A stretch of 45,528 nucleotides of DNA from Xenococcus sp. MO_188.B8 (lineage in GTDB: Bacteria > Cyanobacteriota > Cyanobacteriia > Cyanobacteriales > Xenococcaceae). Shown one piece after another: positions 24,625-33,251 of the stretch. How positions within the stretch are numbered: position 1 is the stretch's first letter; every line of letters begins with the position of its first letter. The translations under genes were made by a program, and so were the position numbers. Below the pieces are notes generated by a model. It saw only the letters and a list, made by a program, of their open reading frames with translations, was not told the origin of the DNA and searched no databases. Location: positions 1 through 45,528 of the forward strand of contig JASJDR010000023.1 in assembly GCA_030065615.1 (NCBI GenBank), given 5' to 3'.

Positions 24625-25686
24625 TTAGTCAGCATAAATAATTGGAGGAGTTTGATTATTTATGATTTCTTCTTGAGCGTCCGTAATTTCCTGTGTAATC
24701 TTGTCAATAGCAGCTCTGCCAAAGTCCGCAAAACCGTTCGCCACCTCAACAAAAGCATTGTCTCCGCCAATTACATTATTTTCAAAATATTGGTCAATTT
24801 GGTCTTCTCTGTTTTTCGCAAAACGATCTCGACCAATAATAAAGGGTAGATTATAAAAATTGTCCAATGTTTTACCAGAGTCAACAACTTCATTAGGGGA
24901 TAAAATTGCTAAACCATTAATCGTTATTCCTTCTGCTACAGCTGCATCTCTAGCTGCTTGAACTGGAGGACAGATTACATGTTCAATGGGCACTCTGACA
25001 AGTCCACGAATTTGTTTTCCTGAACCATTAAATCTTGCATTATAGGAACCATTAGCACACTTGCTTTTCCCATCGAGATAGTTAGGTAAATTTAGACTAT
25101 TGTAGGAGAAATAATCATTAATAGAGCCAACATCTGAAATATCTACCGAAGCTTTATTATCTAGACCATCTCCAGAAACATCAATTACTAAAGCCTGACC
25201 TTCATAATTATTAGTCAATAACAGGTTGGTGGCAGAAGTAATGGCCTCTGCCAGATGGGTACTGCCATAACTCGGTCTTGCTGCAGCAGCGATCGCATCA
25301 GAGAAAGCGTAGGCACTAGCGGCATCTGTAATCAGATACCAACCGATCTCGTCATGAGCTGAATTCGACCAATATTGCAAGGTAACAGCTAATCCATTAG
25401 GTAAACTTTCGATCGCGGAGATTAATCCAGGATCTCTAAAAGCATCAATATAACCTTGATGTTGTAAATTAAATTCTCTGCCGCTAATACTTCCAGAAAC
25501 ATCAACAGATAAAACCAACTCTACATCTACAGTTATGGGGTCTGTTTGTGCTAATACTGGGTTTTTATCTTGGCTAGAAAACATCAATGAAATTGCAATA
25601 ATTAAAAAAGAAAAAATGCTTTTTTTGGATAATAGCTTAAATAAAAATTTAGGTAATACGTTAGAAATATTTTGCTGGTCTTTCAT
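24625..25686 (-). CDS. Secreted DUF1194/VWA-domain protein
   Basis: About 353 residues from the ATG at 25684-25686; the longer TTG reading adds 11 residues. An N-terminal signal (about 20-46, ending PVLAQ) leads into a von Willebrand A domain with the metal-ion motif LSVDVSGSISGREF (D-x-S-x-S, about 62-66), and ALVIDVSGDGLDN further on. This layout (AVTLQYWSNSAHDEIGWYLI) is typical of DUF1194. Such domains usually mediate metal-dependent adhesion or protein binding outside the membrane. It ends in PPIIYAD. The downstream 127-residue secreted gene likely shares its transcript. Confidence 0.87.
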   Translation of the reverse strand: MKDQQNISNVLPKFLFKLLSKKSIFSFLIIAISLMFSSQDKNPVLAQTDPITVDVELVLSVDVSGSISGREFNLQHQGYIDAFRDPGLISAIESLPNGLAVTLQYWSNSAHDEIGWYLITDAASAYAFSDAIAAAARPSYGSTHLAEAITSATNLLLTNNYEGQALVIDVSGDGLDNKASVDISDVGSINDYFSYNSLNLPNYLDGKSKCANGSYNARFNGSGKQIRGLVRVPIEHVICPPVQAARDAAVAEGITINGLAILSPNEVVDSGKTLDNFYNLPFIIGRDRFAKNREDQIDQYFENNVIGGDNAFVEVANGFADFGRAAIDKITQEITDAQEEIINNQTPPIIYAD

Positions 25687-25734
25687 ATCAAATAATAAAA
25701 AAAACTTAGTAGTAATCAATTAATTACATTTTGG

Positions 25735-26260
25735 CAAGCATGACTAATATTTAGGCAAAGTGGCTATAAAGTTTACAGCAAAAATCATGAATTTAATATC
25801 AACAAAAATCATATAAATAAAATGACATTCTAGAATATTTACTATAAAAAATAATTATTTCATATAAAAATTATCTTAAACCCGTATTTTCACTAAGAGC
25901 TAATGATCTCACAGCTTTTTTACTATTGTGCTTCTTGCACTATAGAGACTAGCTTATAGAGACCAGCTGGTGACAATAGCTTATTGTTCTGATTATTGTG
26001 TAGCGCTGGAATTTATTATTTTTTTGATCATTATTTTTTCAATTTATAGATTCGAGTATATAGCATTTCTCATGAGATACGTCTAACATCGGCCTTTGTT
26101 CTTTAAATTTTGTCTTAAAGCTAGAAATTTTGTACCTCATAAAAAAAATTTGCCTTGGAATAATCCAAAAGCTTAAGATTTTTATGGATAAAAAGCTCTA
26201 AATTATTCGGCAAACCGTAAATAAGTGATATGGAGCTAAAAATTAAGTACTTGTGTAATA
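25735..26260 (-). promoter_or_regulatory. Upstream region of the VWA gene, paralogous to 27475-27895
   Basis: This non-coding gap resembles the gap upstream of the 284-residue secreted gene over several hundred bases. Shared pieces, read on the plus strand, include CTAATATTTAGGCAAAGT (about 25744-25761), related to CTAATAATTAGGCGAAGT (about 27493-27510). Further pieces are TATTTACTATA, a segment ending in CCCGTATTTTCACTAA versus TCCGTGTTTTTACTAA, and the structured element described separately. The pieces nearest each gene probably include the promoter. No protein-coding frame here is credible, including the short plus-strand frame at 26364-26594. Confidence 0.6.
26148..26215 (-). ncRNA. Structured element, copy 1 (possible terminator or cis-RNA)
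   Basis: Stems TTTGCC/GGCAAA (26149-26154 with 26209-26214) and ATCCA/TGGAT (26163-26167 with 26185-26189) enclose a conserved AGCTCTAAATTATTCGGCA. On the minus strand the outer stem is followed by a run of eight T, as in an intrinsic terminator. It lies 296 bp beyond the stop of the 284-residue gene and about 460 bp before the VWA gene. Copy 2 has compensatory changes in both stems. Confidence 0.6.
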
Positions 26261-26510
26261 TTTTCTAGTGATGATAGGTGTTAGATTTTAGAAGTTAGGG
26301 AACAAGAAAATGTGTAAACAATTTTGCTTAGATACTTAAAAATCGAAAATTTAGGTATCAGGGATGAGAAATTTTCAGTTACAGGTTATTAGTTTGTTAT
26401 TCCTCGTCCCTTCTTCGTTATGCCAAGTTAAATTCGAAGGTGTAACTTTATCTGTCTTACTATATCTAGGGATCAGTTCTGTATCTGAACGCAACCTAGT
26501 ATTTATAGCA

Positions 26511-27365
26511 CTAGTCACTGTAAATATAAGTATTAAGAACCTGCCATTGAGAAGTATCGGCAGATGCCGTATTATCCATACGGTTACTGGCTAAATCTGA
26601 AGGTTGTTGTTTATCGTGAAAAAAATATGTTGCTTTATCGAGGGTAGAAGTTTGAGTAGCCCAAGCACGAGCGCGAACTTTTTCAGGAGAACCCAAAATA
26701 GAGCGTCGAATAGCTATTTCAATATTACCGTTAACAATTCTTACATAAGCATCACTGCTACTATGGGTCACTGGGCTAGCAATACCGTCACAACTAGAAC
26801 CACAATCCCAGTCAGAACTATTGGGGTTAGGGCCACCAAGGTCGTTATTGAGATCCTCGTAAAGCTCCACTCTGCCGAAACCTTCTGCTGTCCAAGTACT
26901 ACCTACATCTGTAGCTAAAGGATTATAGACCACTAAAAAGTCAGAAAGTGAATCTCCCCCCGAAGCTGAAGCAAAGTCAGCATCGAGGTCAATGTGGTAG
27001 GTTTTGGATTCTCCAGTCAAATCGTAGTTCCAATCTTCCCGTAAGTCTTGTTGAAAATAGAAAAAGTCATTATCAAAACCGACGCTGAAAGCAGCAATGT
27101 CTGTATCTCCTGAGCCTGCAACAGCTAAATCCCAGTTTTCGTAGATATCGGCACTATAGCTCTGGCAACTATCACTGGATTCTGCCACCGTGTATGAGGT
27201 AGTAGCAGAACAATCAGTTACTGTAGATTTGATAGTCCAATCAGAATCAGGAGTCGTTACTTGAGCTAGAGAATTGAAGGAACAACCTAATGCCGCAATG
27301 CTACTGACACCCACAGTTTGGAGCAAACAAGTTAATTTTGTTTTTCTAGATAAGGAATGAGACAT
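26511..27365 (-). CDS. Secreted protein of unknown family
   Basis: 284 residues. The signal peptide spans roughly residues 10-35 (ending SLAQ-V). The mature protein is acidic and beta-rich, with WTIKSTVTDCSATTSYTVAE, FSVGFDNDFFYFQQDLREDW and a stretch rich in Asp, Ser and Gly. Cys occur as pairs (DC...SC near 50-68 and DCGSSC near 180), suggesting disulfides. It ends with WQVLNTYIYSD. The overall look is an extracellular beta-sandwich, possibly Ca-binding through its Asp-rich loops (HIDLDADFAS). No enzyme motif was found. Neighbours are other secreted proteins on the same strand. Confidence 0.75.
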   Translation of the reverse strand: MSHSLSRKTKLTCLLQTVGVSSIAALGCSFNSLAQVTTPDSDWTIKSTVTDCSATTSYTVAESSDSCQSYSADIYENWDLAVAGSGDTDIAAFSVGFDNDFFYFQQDLREDWNYDLTGESKTYHIDLDADFASASGGDSLSDFLVVYNPLATDVGSTWTAEGFGRVELYEDLNNDLGGPNPNSSDWDCGSSCDGIASPVTHSSSDAYVRIVNGNIEIAIRRSILGSPEKVRARAWATQTSTLDKATYFFHDKQQPSDLASNRMDNTASADTSQWQVLNTYIYSD

Positions 27366-27474
27366 AATAGAATTATTTAAAAATACTTGATTGTTTAATA
27401 AATTTTACTGACCAATTTTTTTGTCTATTAGTAATGCATATTGAATTTTATTTAGCTGTATTAATTATATTTTG

Positions 27475-27785
27475 ACAATTCTCACTAATAATTAGGCGAA
27501 GTACGTATAAATATTGCAGTTAATACTATTAAGTTAATGCAAAATAATTTGCTTTAAAAATATAATATTTTAGGGTATTTACTATACTATATGGATTATT
27601 TAACATAAAAAATGCATTACATCCGTGTTTTTACTAAAAATCGATGAGCAACCATATTTTATCTATTGAGTTTCTTGCAAAAATTTTAATAGCTCGCGAT
27701 CATGACTGTTTTTTGTTATTAGACTCTGAAAAATCACAATTATTGTGTAATTACTCCTAGAAAAACAATAAAAATATCAAGAAAA
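27475..27785 (-). promoter_or_regulatory. Upstream region of the 284-residue secreted gene
   Basis: The paralogous partner of the region before the VWA gene. It carries CTAATAATTAGGCGAAGT (about 27493-27510) and TATTTACTATACTATA (about 27577-27592), with the structured element at its distal end. No coding frame is seen. Confidence 0.55.
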
Positions 27786-27858
27786 AGGCTTGCCCTATAA
27801 CAATCAAAAAAGCTTCAAATTTTGATTAATAAAAAGCTCTAAATTATTCGGCAAGCCC
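27786..27858 (-). ncRNA. Structured element, copy 2 (possible terminator or cis-RNA)
   Basis: Stems GGCTTGCC/GGCAAGCC (27787-27794 with 27850-27857) and ATCAAAA/TTTTGAT (27803-27809 with 27820-27826) surround the same AGCTCTAAATTATTCGGCA as copy 1. On the minus strand the outer stem is followed by five T. It starts 112 bp beyond the stop of the beta-propeller gene. Relative to copy 1, a T:A pair became C:G in the outer stem and a C:G pair became A:T in the inner stem. Confidence 0.65.
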
Positions 27859-27969
27859 TAAATAAATAATCGGGGAAGTGAAAATTAAAAATCAAAAATT
27901 AGGTATGAATAATTTTCGGTTAATGGTTCCTAGTTATTATTCCTAGTTCCTGATTCATTATTGGTGAAA

Positions 27970-28977
27970 CTAGTCGACAAAAGGTGTTGATGCTGCTGTA
28001 GAACTGATGGGTTCTCCGTCTGGAGTAGGAACAAAGTCAATACCCTCAACATCAGTCAGAGATAAACCATTCGTATCACCGTAACTATAGTTATTACCTT
28101 CTTGTAATGTTAGTTGAGCAATTACTTCATTATCATCATCATTCCCAACTAAACGATTATTACCAAAATCCCAACCCAAGGCTTCAAACTTAACGCTGCT
28201 AACACCTGCTAACCCATTATCTTGAGATTGATCGGTTACTTCGATGATTTCTCCTGTACTGGGGTTAACTTTGTAAGTTTCGTCATCATCATCGTCTGTT
28301 ACATAGAGTGTGCCATCGGGGGCATGTTCAATATCTTCTGCTTGGCGAGATTGTTCCCCTAAACCATTAATTGATCCGATGAGTTGAACTAGACTGCCAT
28401 CAGTTTTGCTAATTTTGTAAAGTTTGTCATGTACTGTATTATTCCCATTATTATAGTCTTTGAGCAAAGCGACTAAATCCCCAGTTAAAGGATCTATTGA
28501 TAGTCCCGATACATTATCACTATCGCTATTACAAGGAATTTGAATTACGCCTAATATCTCAACTACATTGTCCCCAGAACCCACTAGTAAGGCATCTTGG
28601 ATATTAAACGACATCAGAGTAGCGCAATAGGTTCCGCCATTATCATCAACGTCCAGAATTCGATCTAATGCCATGTACATAGTGCCATCTTCATCTAGAG
28701 TCATGGCTTCAATATCTGAGCCGATAGTTCTAATGGTGCCATTGTCATCCCATTTAAGCTGACCATAGTTGTTGAATCCAGTTAAAGTAGTGTAGTCTTC
28801 AAAGGAAAATAACTGTCCATCATCCTCATCAATTCCCCACATCCTTGGGGTAGTGGATTGTGCCTGTGCCTGGGAATATTGATTGATGAAAGGTTGAATC
28901 GTGCCAATTCCAGAGATTAAGGTTGCTAAAAGACTAGTTGCTGCGAATTTGATTAACTTAGTATCTTTAATAGACAT
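27970..28977 (-). CDS. Secreted beta-propeller-like protein
   Basis: 335 residues. The signal peptide covers about residues 8-40 (ending AQAQS). The rest consists of repeated strands of the SMP-30/NHL or esterase-like-phytase kind: MWGIDEDDGQLFSFEDYTTL, IEAMTLDEDGTMYMALD, VSGLSIDPLTGDLVALL, AEDIEHAPDGTLYVTDDDDD. These 'DxDG-x-L-Y' blades are usual in propellers, and the Asp-rich loops could bind calcium. It ends in STPFVD. Related proteins are found in cyanobacterial exoproteomes, but no enzymatic role can be assigned. Confidence 0.8.
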   Translation of the reverse strand: MSIKDTKLIKFAATSLLATLISGIGTIQPFINQYSQAQAQSTTPRMWGIDEDDGQLFSFEDYTTLTGFNNYGQLKWDDNGTIRTIGSDIEAMTLDEDGTMYMALDRILDVDDNGGTYCATLMSFNIQDALLVGSGDNVVEILGVIQIPCNSDSDNVSGLSIDPLTGDLVALLKDYNNGNNTVHDKLYKISKTDGSLVQLIGSINGLGEQSRQAEDIEHAPDGTLYVTDDDDDETYKVNPSTGEIIEVTDQSQDNGLAGVSSVKFEALGWDFGNNRLVGNDDDNEVIAQLTLQEGNNYSYGDTNGLSLTDVEGIDFVPTPDGEPISSTAASTPFVD

Positions 28978-29480
28978 ATATTTACTAAAATATTCAATTA
29001 ATTGTTTGGGAAGAACAAATTTATTTCCTATGTAGAAAATAACTAATATTTCAGACTGTACACATCAGTAACTTCTCGAAAATTTCAGTAAATTTATCGT
29101 GAAAAATATCTAAGTAAATCAAATATGATTTAAAGTTGTGATTAATCAGATAGATAAGTCTATACGGGAAAAGAGTTTGAAAGTTTTAGTGATATTACTC
29201 AAATCAAAAAGTATTATCGTTACTAGAACGACAAAACAGAAGGTAAATCTCCTCTAAGGATACTTCGATATCGAGCTTGTCGCTAATTGAACTCCAATGA
29301 CAGACTGTCATTAGACAAGAAACTCTATGCTCTTTTCTAGATCAAGCTTTTACTAATTTCGAATAGATGATTATAAATTATCGAAGTTAGGTGATTTCTG
29401 GGAAAGAGCATACCTTGGGGTCGCCCCTACCAATAAATCTCATCAACACCTGGTACCAATATTTCTAGCAATCGTCTTAA
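28978..29480. other. Intergenic region with a perfect palindrome
   Basis: No gene is seen in this 503-bp gap. AATGACAG-A-CTGTCATT (29296-29312) is a perfect 8-1-8 palindrome and looks like an operator for a dimeric regulator, although the nearest start (28977) is about 320 bp away. The part near 29045-29060 shares CTAATATTT with the other secreted-gene leaders, too short to be conclusive. Confidence 0.5.
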
Positions 29481-29939
29481 TCACTGATCTCTGAAATAAA
29501 CTTCCTCTGCTACCCTTTTAAATCTTCTCAATTGAGCTTCCATATCTTTTTTCGTCCAATATTGAGCAAAAATTTTAAATCCCCAGCCAATAATAGGATT
29601 CGGAATTTCAAATTCAAAACGATTAAATAATAAAGTTCCTGTCGCAATGGGACGACATTCCCAGCGATCGCGTCCCCGAAAAAATCCGTCAAATTGCCAG
29701 ACAATTAAACCCGGCTCCCTTTCGACTACCACACTTCTTAAAGATGGTTCTAGCAGAGGAATCTTAATCGTAAAGCGACTATAACTACCAACAGCAGTAC
29801 TCCAGGTTCCAATCGGTTCACATTTCAAAGCAGGATTGAGCCAACGATGCATTAACTCTAAATCTTGCAGACAATTTTCTACAGCGATCGCACTGGCCTT
29901 AATCGGAATTGATTGTTCAAAAACTTGAAATTTTGACAT
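29481..29939 (-). CDS. SRPBCC-family protein
   Basis: 152 residues with a START/polyketide-cyclase-like pattern: FEQSIPIKASAIAVENCLQD, then LMHRWLNPALKCEP, GSYSRFTIKIP, LIVWQFDGFFRGRDRWECRP, LLFNRFEFEIPNPIIGWGF and a long C-terminal helix (KKDMEAQLRRFKRVAEE). The fold makes a hydrophobic pocket for lipids or pigments; the ligand is unknown. Start ATG at 29937-29939. It is divergent from the membrane-channel gene, with a 275-bp AT-rich gap that holds no gene. Confidence 0.85.
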   Translation of the reverse strand: MSKFQVFEQSIPIKASAIAVENCLQDLELMHRWLNPALKCEPIGTWSTAVGSYSRFTIKIPLLEPSLRSVVVEREPGLIVWQFDGFFRGRDRWECRPIATGTLLFNRFEFEIPNPIIGWGFKIFAQYWTKKDMEAQLRRFKRVAEEVYFRDQ

Positions 29940-30214
29940 ATAAAAACTAAATAGTTTCTCATAGCAATAAAGAATTACGAATAAATTACGGTATCGAAGA
30001 AAACATTTATTCGTTAAGGAATATTTTAGTTAACGTTTTGCAAAGTAATTTCCGCAATTCAACAAAATATTCTTAATTTTTTGGGCATTTCTGTGTAAGT
30101 TTGGCATAATTGTCGCAGAAAATATATTGACTGATTCCAACAATCAATGTTTATGGCAATTTTTGTTCGTTAATCTAAACGGAAATCTTTAGGTAAATTA
30201 ACACAATTAAAAAC

Positions 30215-31828
30215 ATGACACATATACTTAGTCCCCTGACGTTAGAATCACCACTGGTCTTGGCACAAAGTTCTGGGCTAGATCAGTTGATCACCAACCT
30301 CGGTACAGACTTTGGTTCATCCCTGTTCAATGTCATCAAAGCAATCATCATTTTGATTGTTGGTTGGATTATTTCTGGCGTAGCCAAAAGCATTACTAAA
30401 CGCCTCCTTAATTCTACTGATATTGATAATCGCATTGCTGCCTGGATAACGGGACAAAGAGGTGGAGAATCTCTCCCAATAGAAGACTGGATTGCTGATT
30501 TATTTTGCTGGTTAATCAGGCTTTTTGTGATTGTTGCCTTCTTAAATGCTCTCGATTTGGAGGCAGTATCCGCACCCCTTAACTCTTTACTTAACCAAGT
30601 AACTAGCTTCATTCCCCAAATTGTGGGTGCAGGTATCCTTTTGGGTGTTGCTTGGATCTTAGCTACTCTAGCAAAAAGTTTAGTAACTAGAGGTCTTAGT
30701 GCTTTTAAGCTAGATGAGAAGTTGGGAGAAGCGACGGGAGACAGTTCTGATTTTGCCCTGGGCGATACTATTGGGAACGTTCTTTATTGGTTTGTATTCT
30801 TATTATTCCTTCCTTCTATTCTTAGTACTCTAAATCTTCAAGGCACTCTAGATCCAGTTCAAGGAATGATGAATCAGGTTCTAGGAGCTTTGCCTCACAT
30901 CTTAGAAGCCATATTGATTGGTAGCGTATTCTGGTTGGTAGCAAAGATTGTGAACCGTATTGTTACTGGCTTGCTTTCTGCTACAGGAATTGATGCTATA
31001 GGTGCTAAAATAGGACTTTCGGCTCATGCAGGACGACCAACTTTATCCTCACTGATTGGGACAATTGTTTTTGTTGTAATTCTGATTCCTGGGGTCATCT
31101 CCGCTCTTGAGAAACTACAAATTGAAGCCATCTCTGCTCCAGCAACAGATATGCTCAATGAAGTATTTGGATTATTACCAAATCTTTTCTCTGCATCAAT
31201 AGTTCTAGTGATCTTCTATGTAATCGGACAATTTATTTGTGATTTAGTAACCAATTTCTTGACCGATTTTGGTTTTAATGATGTCTTTGAATGGATGGGT
31301 ATTAGTCGACCTCAAGTTCAAGAAGAGCCATTAGAACCTCCCTCAACTGAGCAAGCCACAGTATTACAACCCGACTCTCTCGCTACTAAGACCCCTTCCG
31401 AGTTTGTGGGACTGATCCTCTTTGTGGCAATTATGCTGTTTGCGATTAAAGAAGCTCTCAGTCTTTTAGGTAATGCTGCTTTAGAAGAAATTGTTGGTAT
31501 AATAATCGAACTTGCTGGTCAAGTCGTCATTGCAGGAATCTTCTTTGCGATTGGCTTATTCGTTGCCAACTGGGTGTTCAAGCTAATCATTGCTTCTGGT
31601 ACCAATCAAGCCAGCTTATTAGCCCAAGCTGCTCGCGCAATTATCCTTATTTTTGTCGGAGCAATGGCATTATCGAGAGTTGGGGTTGCTCCTGATATTG
31701 TTAACCTAGCCTTTGGTTTACTATTAGGTGCAGTTGCAGTTGCAATCGCTCTTGCCTTTGGTCTTGGGGGGCGAGAAGTTGCCAAAGAACAGTTGCGTTC
31801 TTGGGTTAATTCCCTCAAGGAAAAATAA
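30215..31828 (+). CDS. Mechanosensitive-channel-like membrane protein
   Basis: 537 residues, highly hydrophobic. Repeats of a 'TM_helix' unit (PF05552 type) occur at least four times, each with a segment such as FNVIKAIIILIVGWIISGVA, QIVGAGILLGVAWILATLAK, HILEAILIGSVFWLVAKIVN and NLFSASIVLVIFYVIGQFIC, separated by LN/LxxxD loops. A soluble insert (about 365-395) precedes the last membrane region, which ends in GLGGREVAKEQLRSW as in MscS-like proteins. It lacks the large cytoplasmic MscS vestibule. Osmotic or membrane-tension sensing in the inner membrane is the usual suggestion. It is convergent with ycf39. Confidence 0.85.
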   Translation: MTHILSPLTLESPLVLAQSSGLDQLITNLGTDFGSSLFNVIKAIIILIVGWIISGVAKSITKRLLNSTDIDNRIAAWITGQRGGESLPIEDWIADLFCWLIRLFVIVAFLNALDLEAVSAPLNSLLNQVTSFIPQIVGAGILLGVAWILATLAKSLVTRGLSAFKLDEKLGEATGDSSDFALGDTIGNVLYWFVFLLFLPSILSTLNLQGTLDPVQGMMNQVLGALPHILEAILIGSVFWLVAKIVNRIVTGLLSATGIDAIGAKIGLSAHAGRPTLSSLIGTIVFVVILIPGVISALEKLQIEAISAPATDMLNEVFGLLPNLFSASIVLVIFYVIGQFICDLVTNFLTDFGFNDVFEWMGISRPQVQEEPLEPPSTEQATVLQPDSLATKTPSEFVGLILFVAIMLFAIKEALSLLGNAALEEIVGIIIELAGQVVIAGIFFAIGLFVANWVFKLIIASGTNQASLLAQAARAIILIFVGAMALSRVGVAPDIVNLAFGLLLGAVAVAIALAFGLGGREVAKEQLRSWVNSLKEK

Positions 31829-31866
31829 AAATAATTATTTTTTCTGTAACAATAGCTTAATTTTTC

Positions 31867-31898
31867 TTGTAGGGACGTTCCAGGGAGCGTCCCTACAA
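31867..31898. repeat. Convergent inverted repeat
   Basis: TTGTAGGGACG (31867-31877) faces CGTCCCTACAA (31888-31898) with a 10-bp spacer. It lies between the converging channel and ycf39 genes, where it could end transcription from both sides, though no U-run follows. It is of the dispersed cyanobacterial 'AGGGACG' type. Confidence 0.65.
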
Positions 31899-31924
31899 CT
31901 TTAAGAACATTAAATTGTTAAGAA

Positions 31925-32911
31925 TTAAAATTGATTGCGATAAGGTTTGGTAGGTTTTTTCTTTTTCTTCTTCTTCTTATTTTTCTCGTAGTCGATTTCT
32001 TTGAGTTTCTTCATGATGCGAGTGAAGTACTCATCCATATATTCTTCAAGAGTAGTTATTTCTCGACGATCAATATCAAAAGTTTTGTACACATCTTCCA
32101 TATCCGCATCAAAAGGATTACCACTCGCAAAAACTTCGGCAAAGGTTAAACGATCTGCAGTATTTTGACCCCATTGGAAAAAACGAGTGATCCGACGCAT
32201 CAAACGCAATACAGTTAGAGATACTCGGGAAATCCTGGCTGTTTCGCCTGATAATCTTTCGCAGAGGCTAATGATCTCATTTGCTTCCCAAGCTCGAGTT
32301 CCCACGACAGGAAAAGTCTGTTTTTCGGTTTCTGGAACCTCTAAGGCGCGGATTGCAAACTTAGCAAGATCCTGGGTGTTCATATAAGCTATCGGTGTAC
32401 TTTCCCCAGTGATCCATACTACTTGGTTATCCAAAATTGGAATAGCGTATTGAGCGATTAAGCCTTGCATGAATCCACCAACGCGCAGAATGGTATAGTT
32501 CAAACCAGATTCTGCTAAAAATAGTTCTGTACAATGCTTGATGTCCATTAAGGGAACTTCTGGATGTTTTTCTGCATTAAGGATCGAAAAGAAAATGTAT
32601 CTATCTATTCCCGCAGCTTTCACCGCTTGAATTAGATTTACTTTTCCTTCCCAATCAACTGCTTTAATACTTAGAGTATCGGTAATTCTTGTGGTGGCGG
32701 CGTCAATAATTGCGTCAATACCTTCTAATGCGGCAGGTAAGGTTTCTGGGTTACAAAGATCTCCTTTAACTAATTCTGCACCCCATTCTTTGAGAAAAGA
32801 ACCTCTGTTAAGATTACGCACTAGACAGCGTACCTCGTAGTTTTGGTCTAAAGCATGACGCACTATTTGCCTTCCTAAAGTACCAGTACCACCGACTATT
32901 AATAATTTCAT
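31925..32911 (-). CDS. ycf39: Ycf39/HCF244-like PSII assembly factor (atypical SDR)
   Basis: 328 residues. The Rossmann start MKLLIVGGTGTLGRQIVRHA is followed by CLVRNLNRGSFLKEWGAELV and KGDLCNPETLPAALEGIDAI, the hallmark blocks of Ycf39. Ycf39 binds the D1 protein and chlorophyll synthase during photosystem II assembly in the thylakoid membrane. It belongs to the NmrA-like atypical SDRs and lacks the YxxxK catalytic pair. The C-terminus ends in an unusual poly-Lys stretch (ten residues) encoded by an A-rich run, then PTKPYRNQF; a slipped-strand length change there would alter the tail. Start ATG at 32909-32911. Confidence 0.93.
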   Translation of the reverse strand: MKLLIVGGTGTLGRQIVRHALDQNYEVRCLVRNLNRGSFLKEWGAELVKGDLCNPETLPAALEGIDAIIDAATTRITDTLSIKAVDWEGKVNLIQAVKAAGIDRYIFFSILNAEKHPEVPLMDIKHCTELFLAESGLNYTILRVGGFMQGLIAQYAIPILDNQVVWITGESTPIAYMNTQDLAKFAIRALEVPETEKQTFPVVGTRAWEANEIISLCERLSGETARISRVSLTVLRLMRRITRFFQWGQNTADRLTFAEVFASGNPFDADMEDVYKTFDIDRREITTLEEYMDEYFTRIMKKLKEIDYEKNKKKKKKKKPTKPYRNQF

Positions 32912-33251
32912 TTATTATTTTTTTTGTTAACATTTTGTAATCTTTCTCTAAGATTCTACCAAAGAAAGCCTTAATCGCACGACTTTAAAAAATTAAGGGA
33001 ATGTTGGGGAACAGAGTATGGGGGATAGGTGTTAGGGGTCGGAAAGAGGAAAAATCTCGAAGTTGGCGAAGTTACCTGAAGTTGAACCAGATTTTAAACA
33101 AAAGATAAGAAATATAAATAAGCTTGAATTTATTGGACATTTATGTAGTAAAAGATTGTCATTTAAGCTTTTATTGAGCTATATTGAGACGCTTGGTTTG
33201 GCATTTTTTAAGATATTAAACTAATTTCAATTTTATTAAGGGTATATTGTT
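32912..33251. other. Divergent intergenic region
   Basis: No gene, repeat or convincing hairpin is seen in this 340-bp gap. The purine-rich tract GGGGGATAGGTGTTAGGGG (about 33011-33029) is of the kind found between many cyanobacterial genes. Promoters of ycf39 and of the 511-residue gene must lie here. Confidence 0.4.

Noticed and set aside
26364..26594. Plus-strand frame of 76 codons with a hydrophobic start
   Set aside because: It runs into the antisense of the 284-residue secreted gene and has no ribosome-binding site or family pattern.
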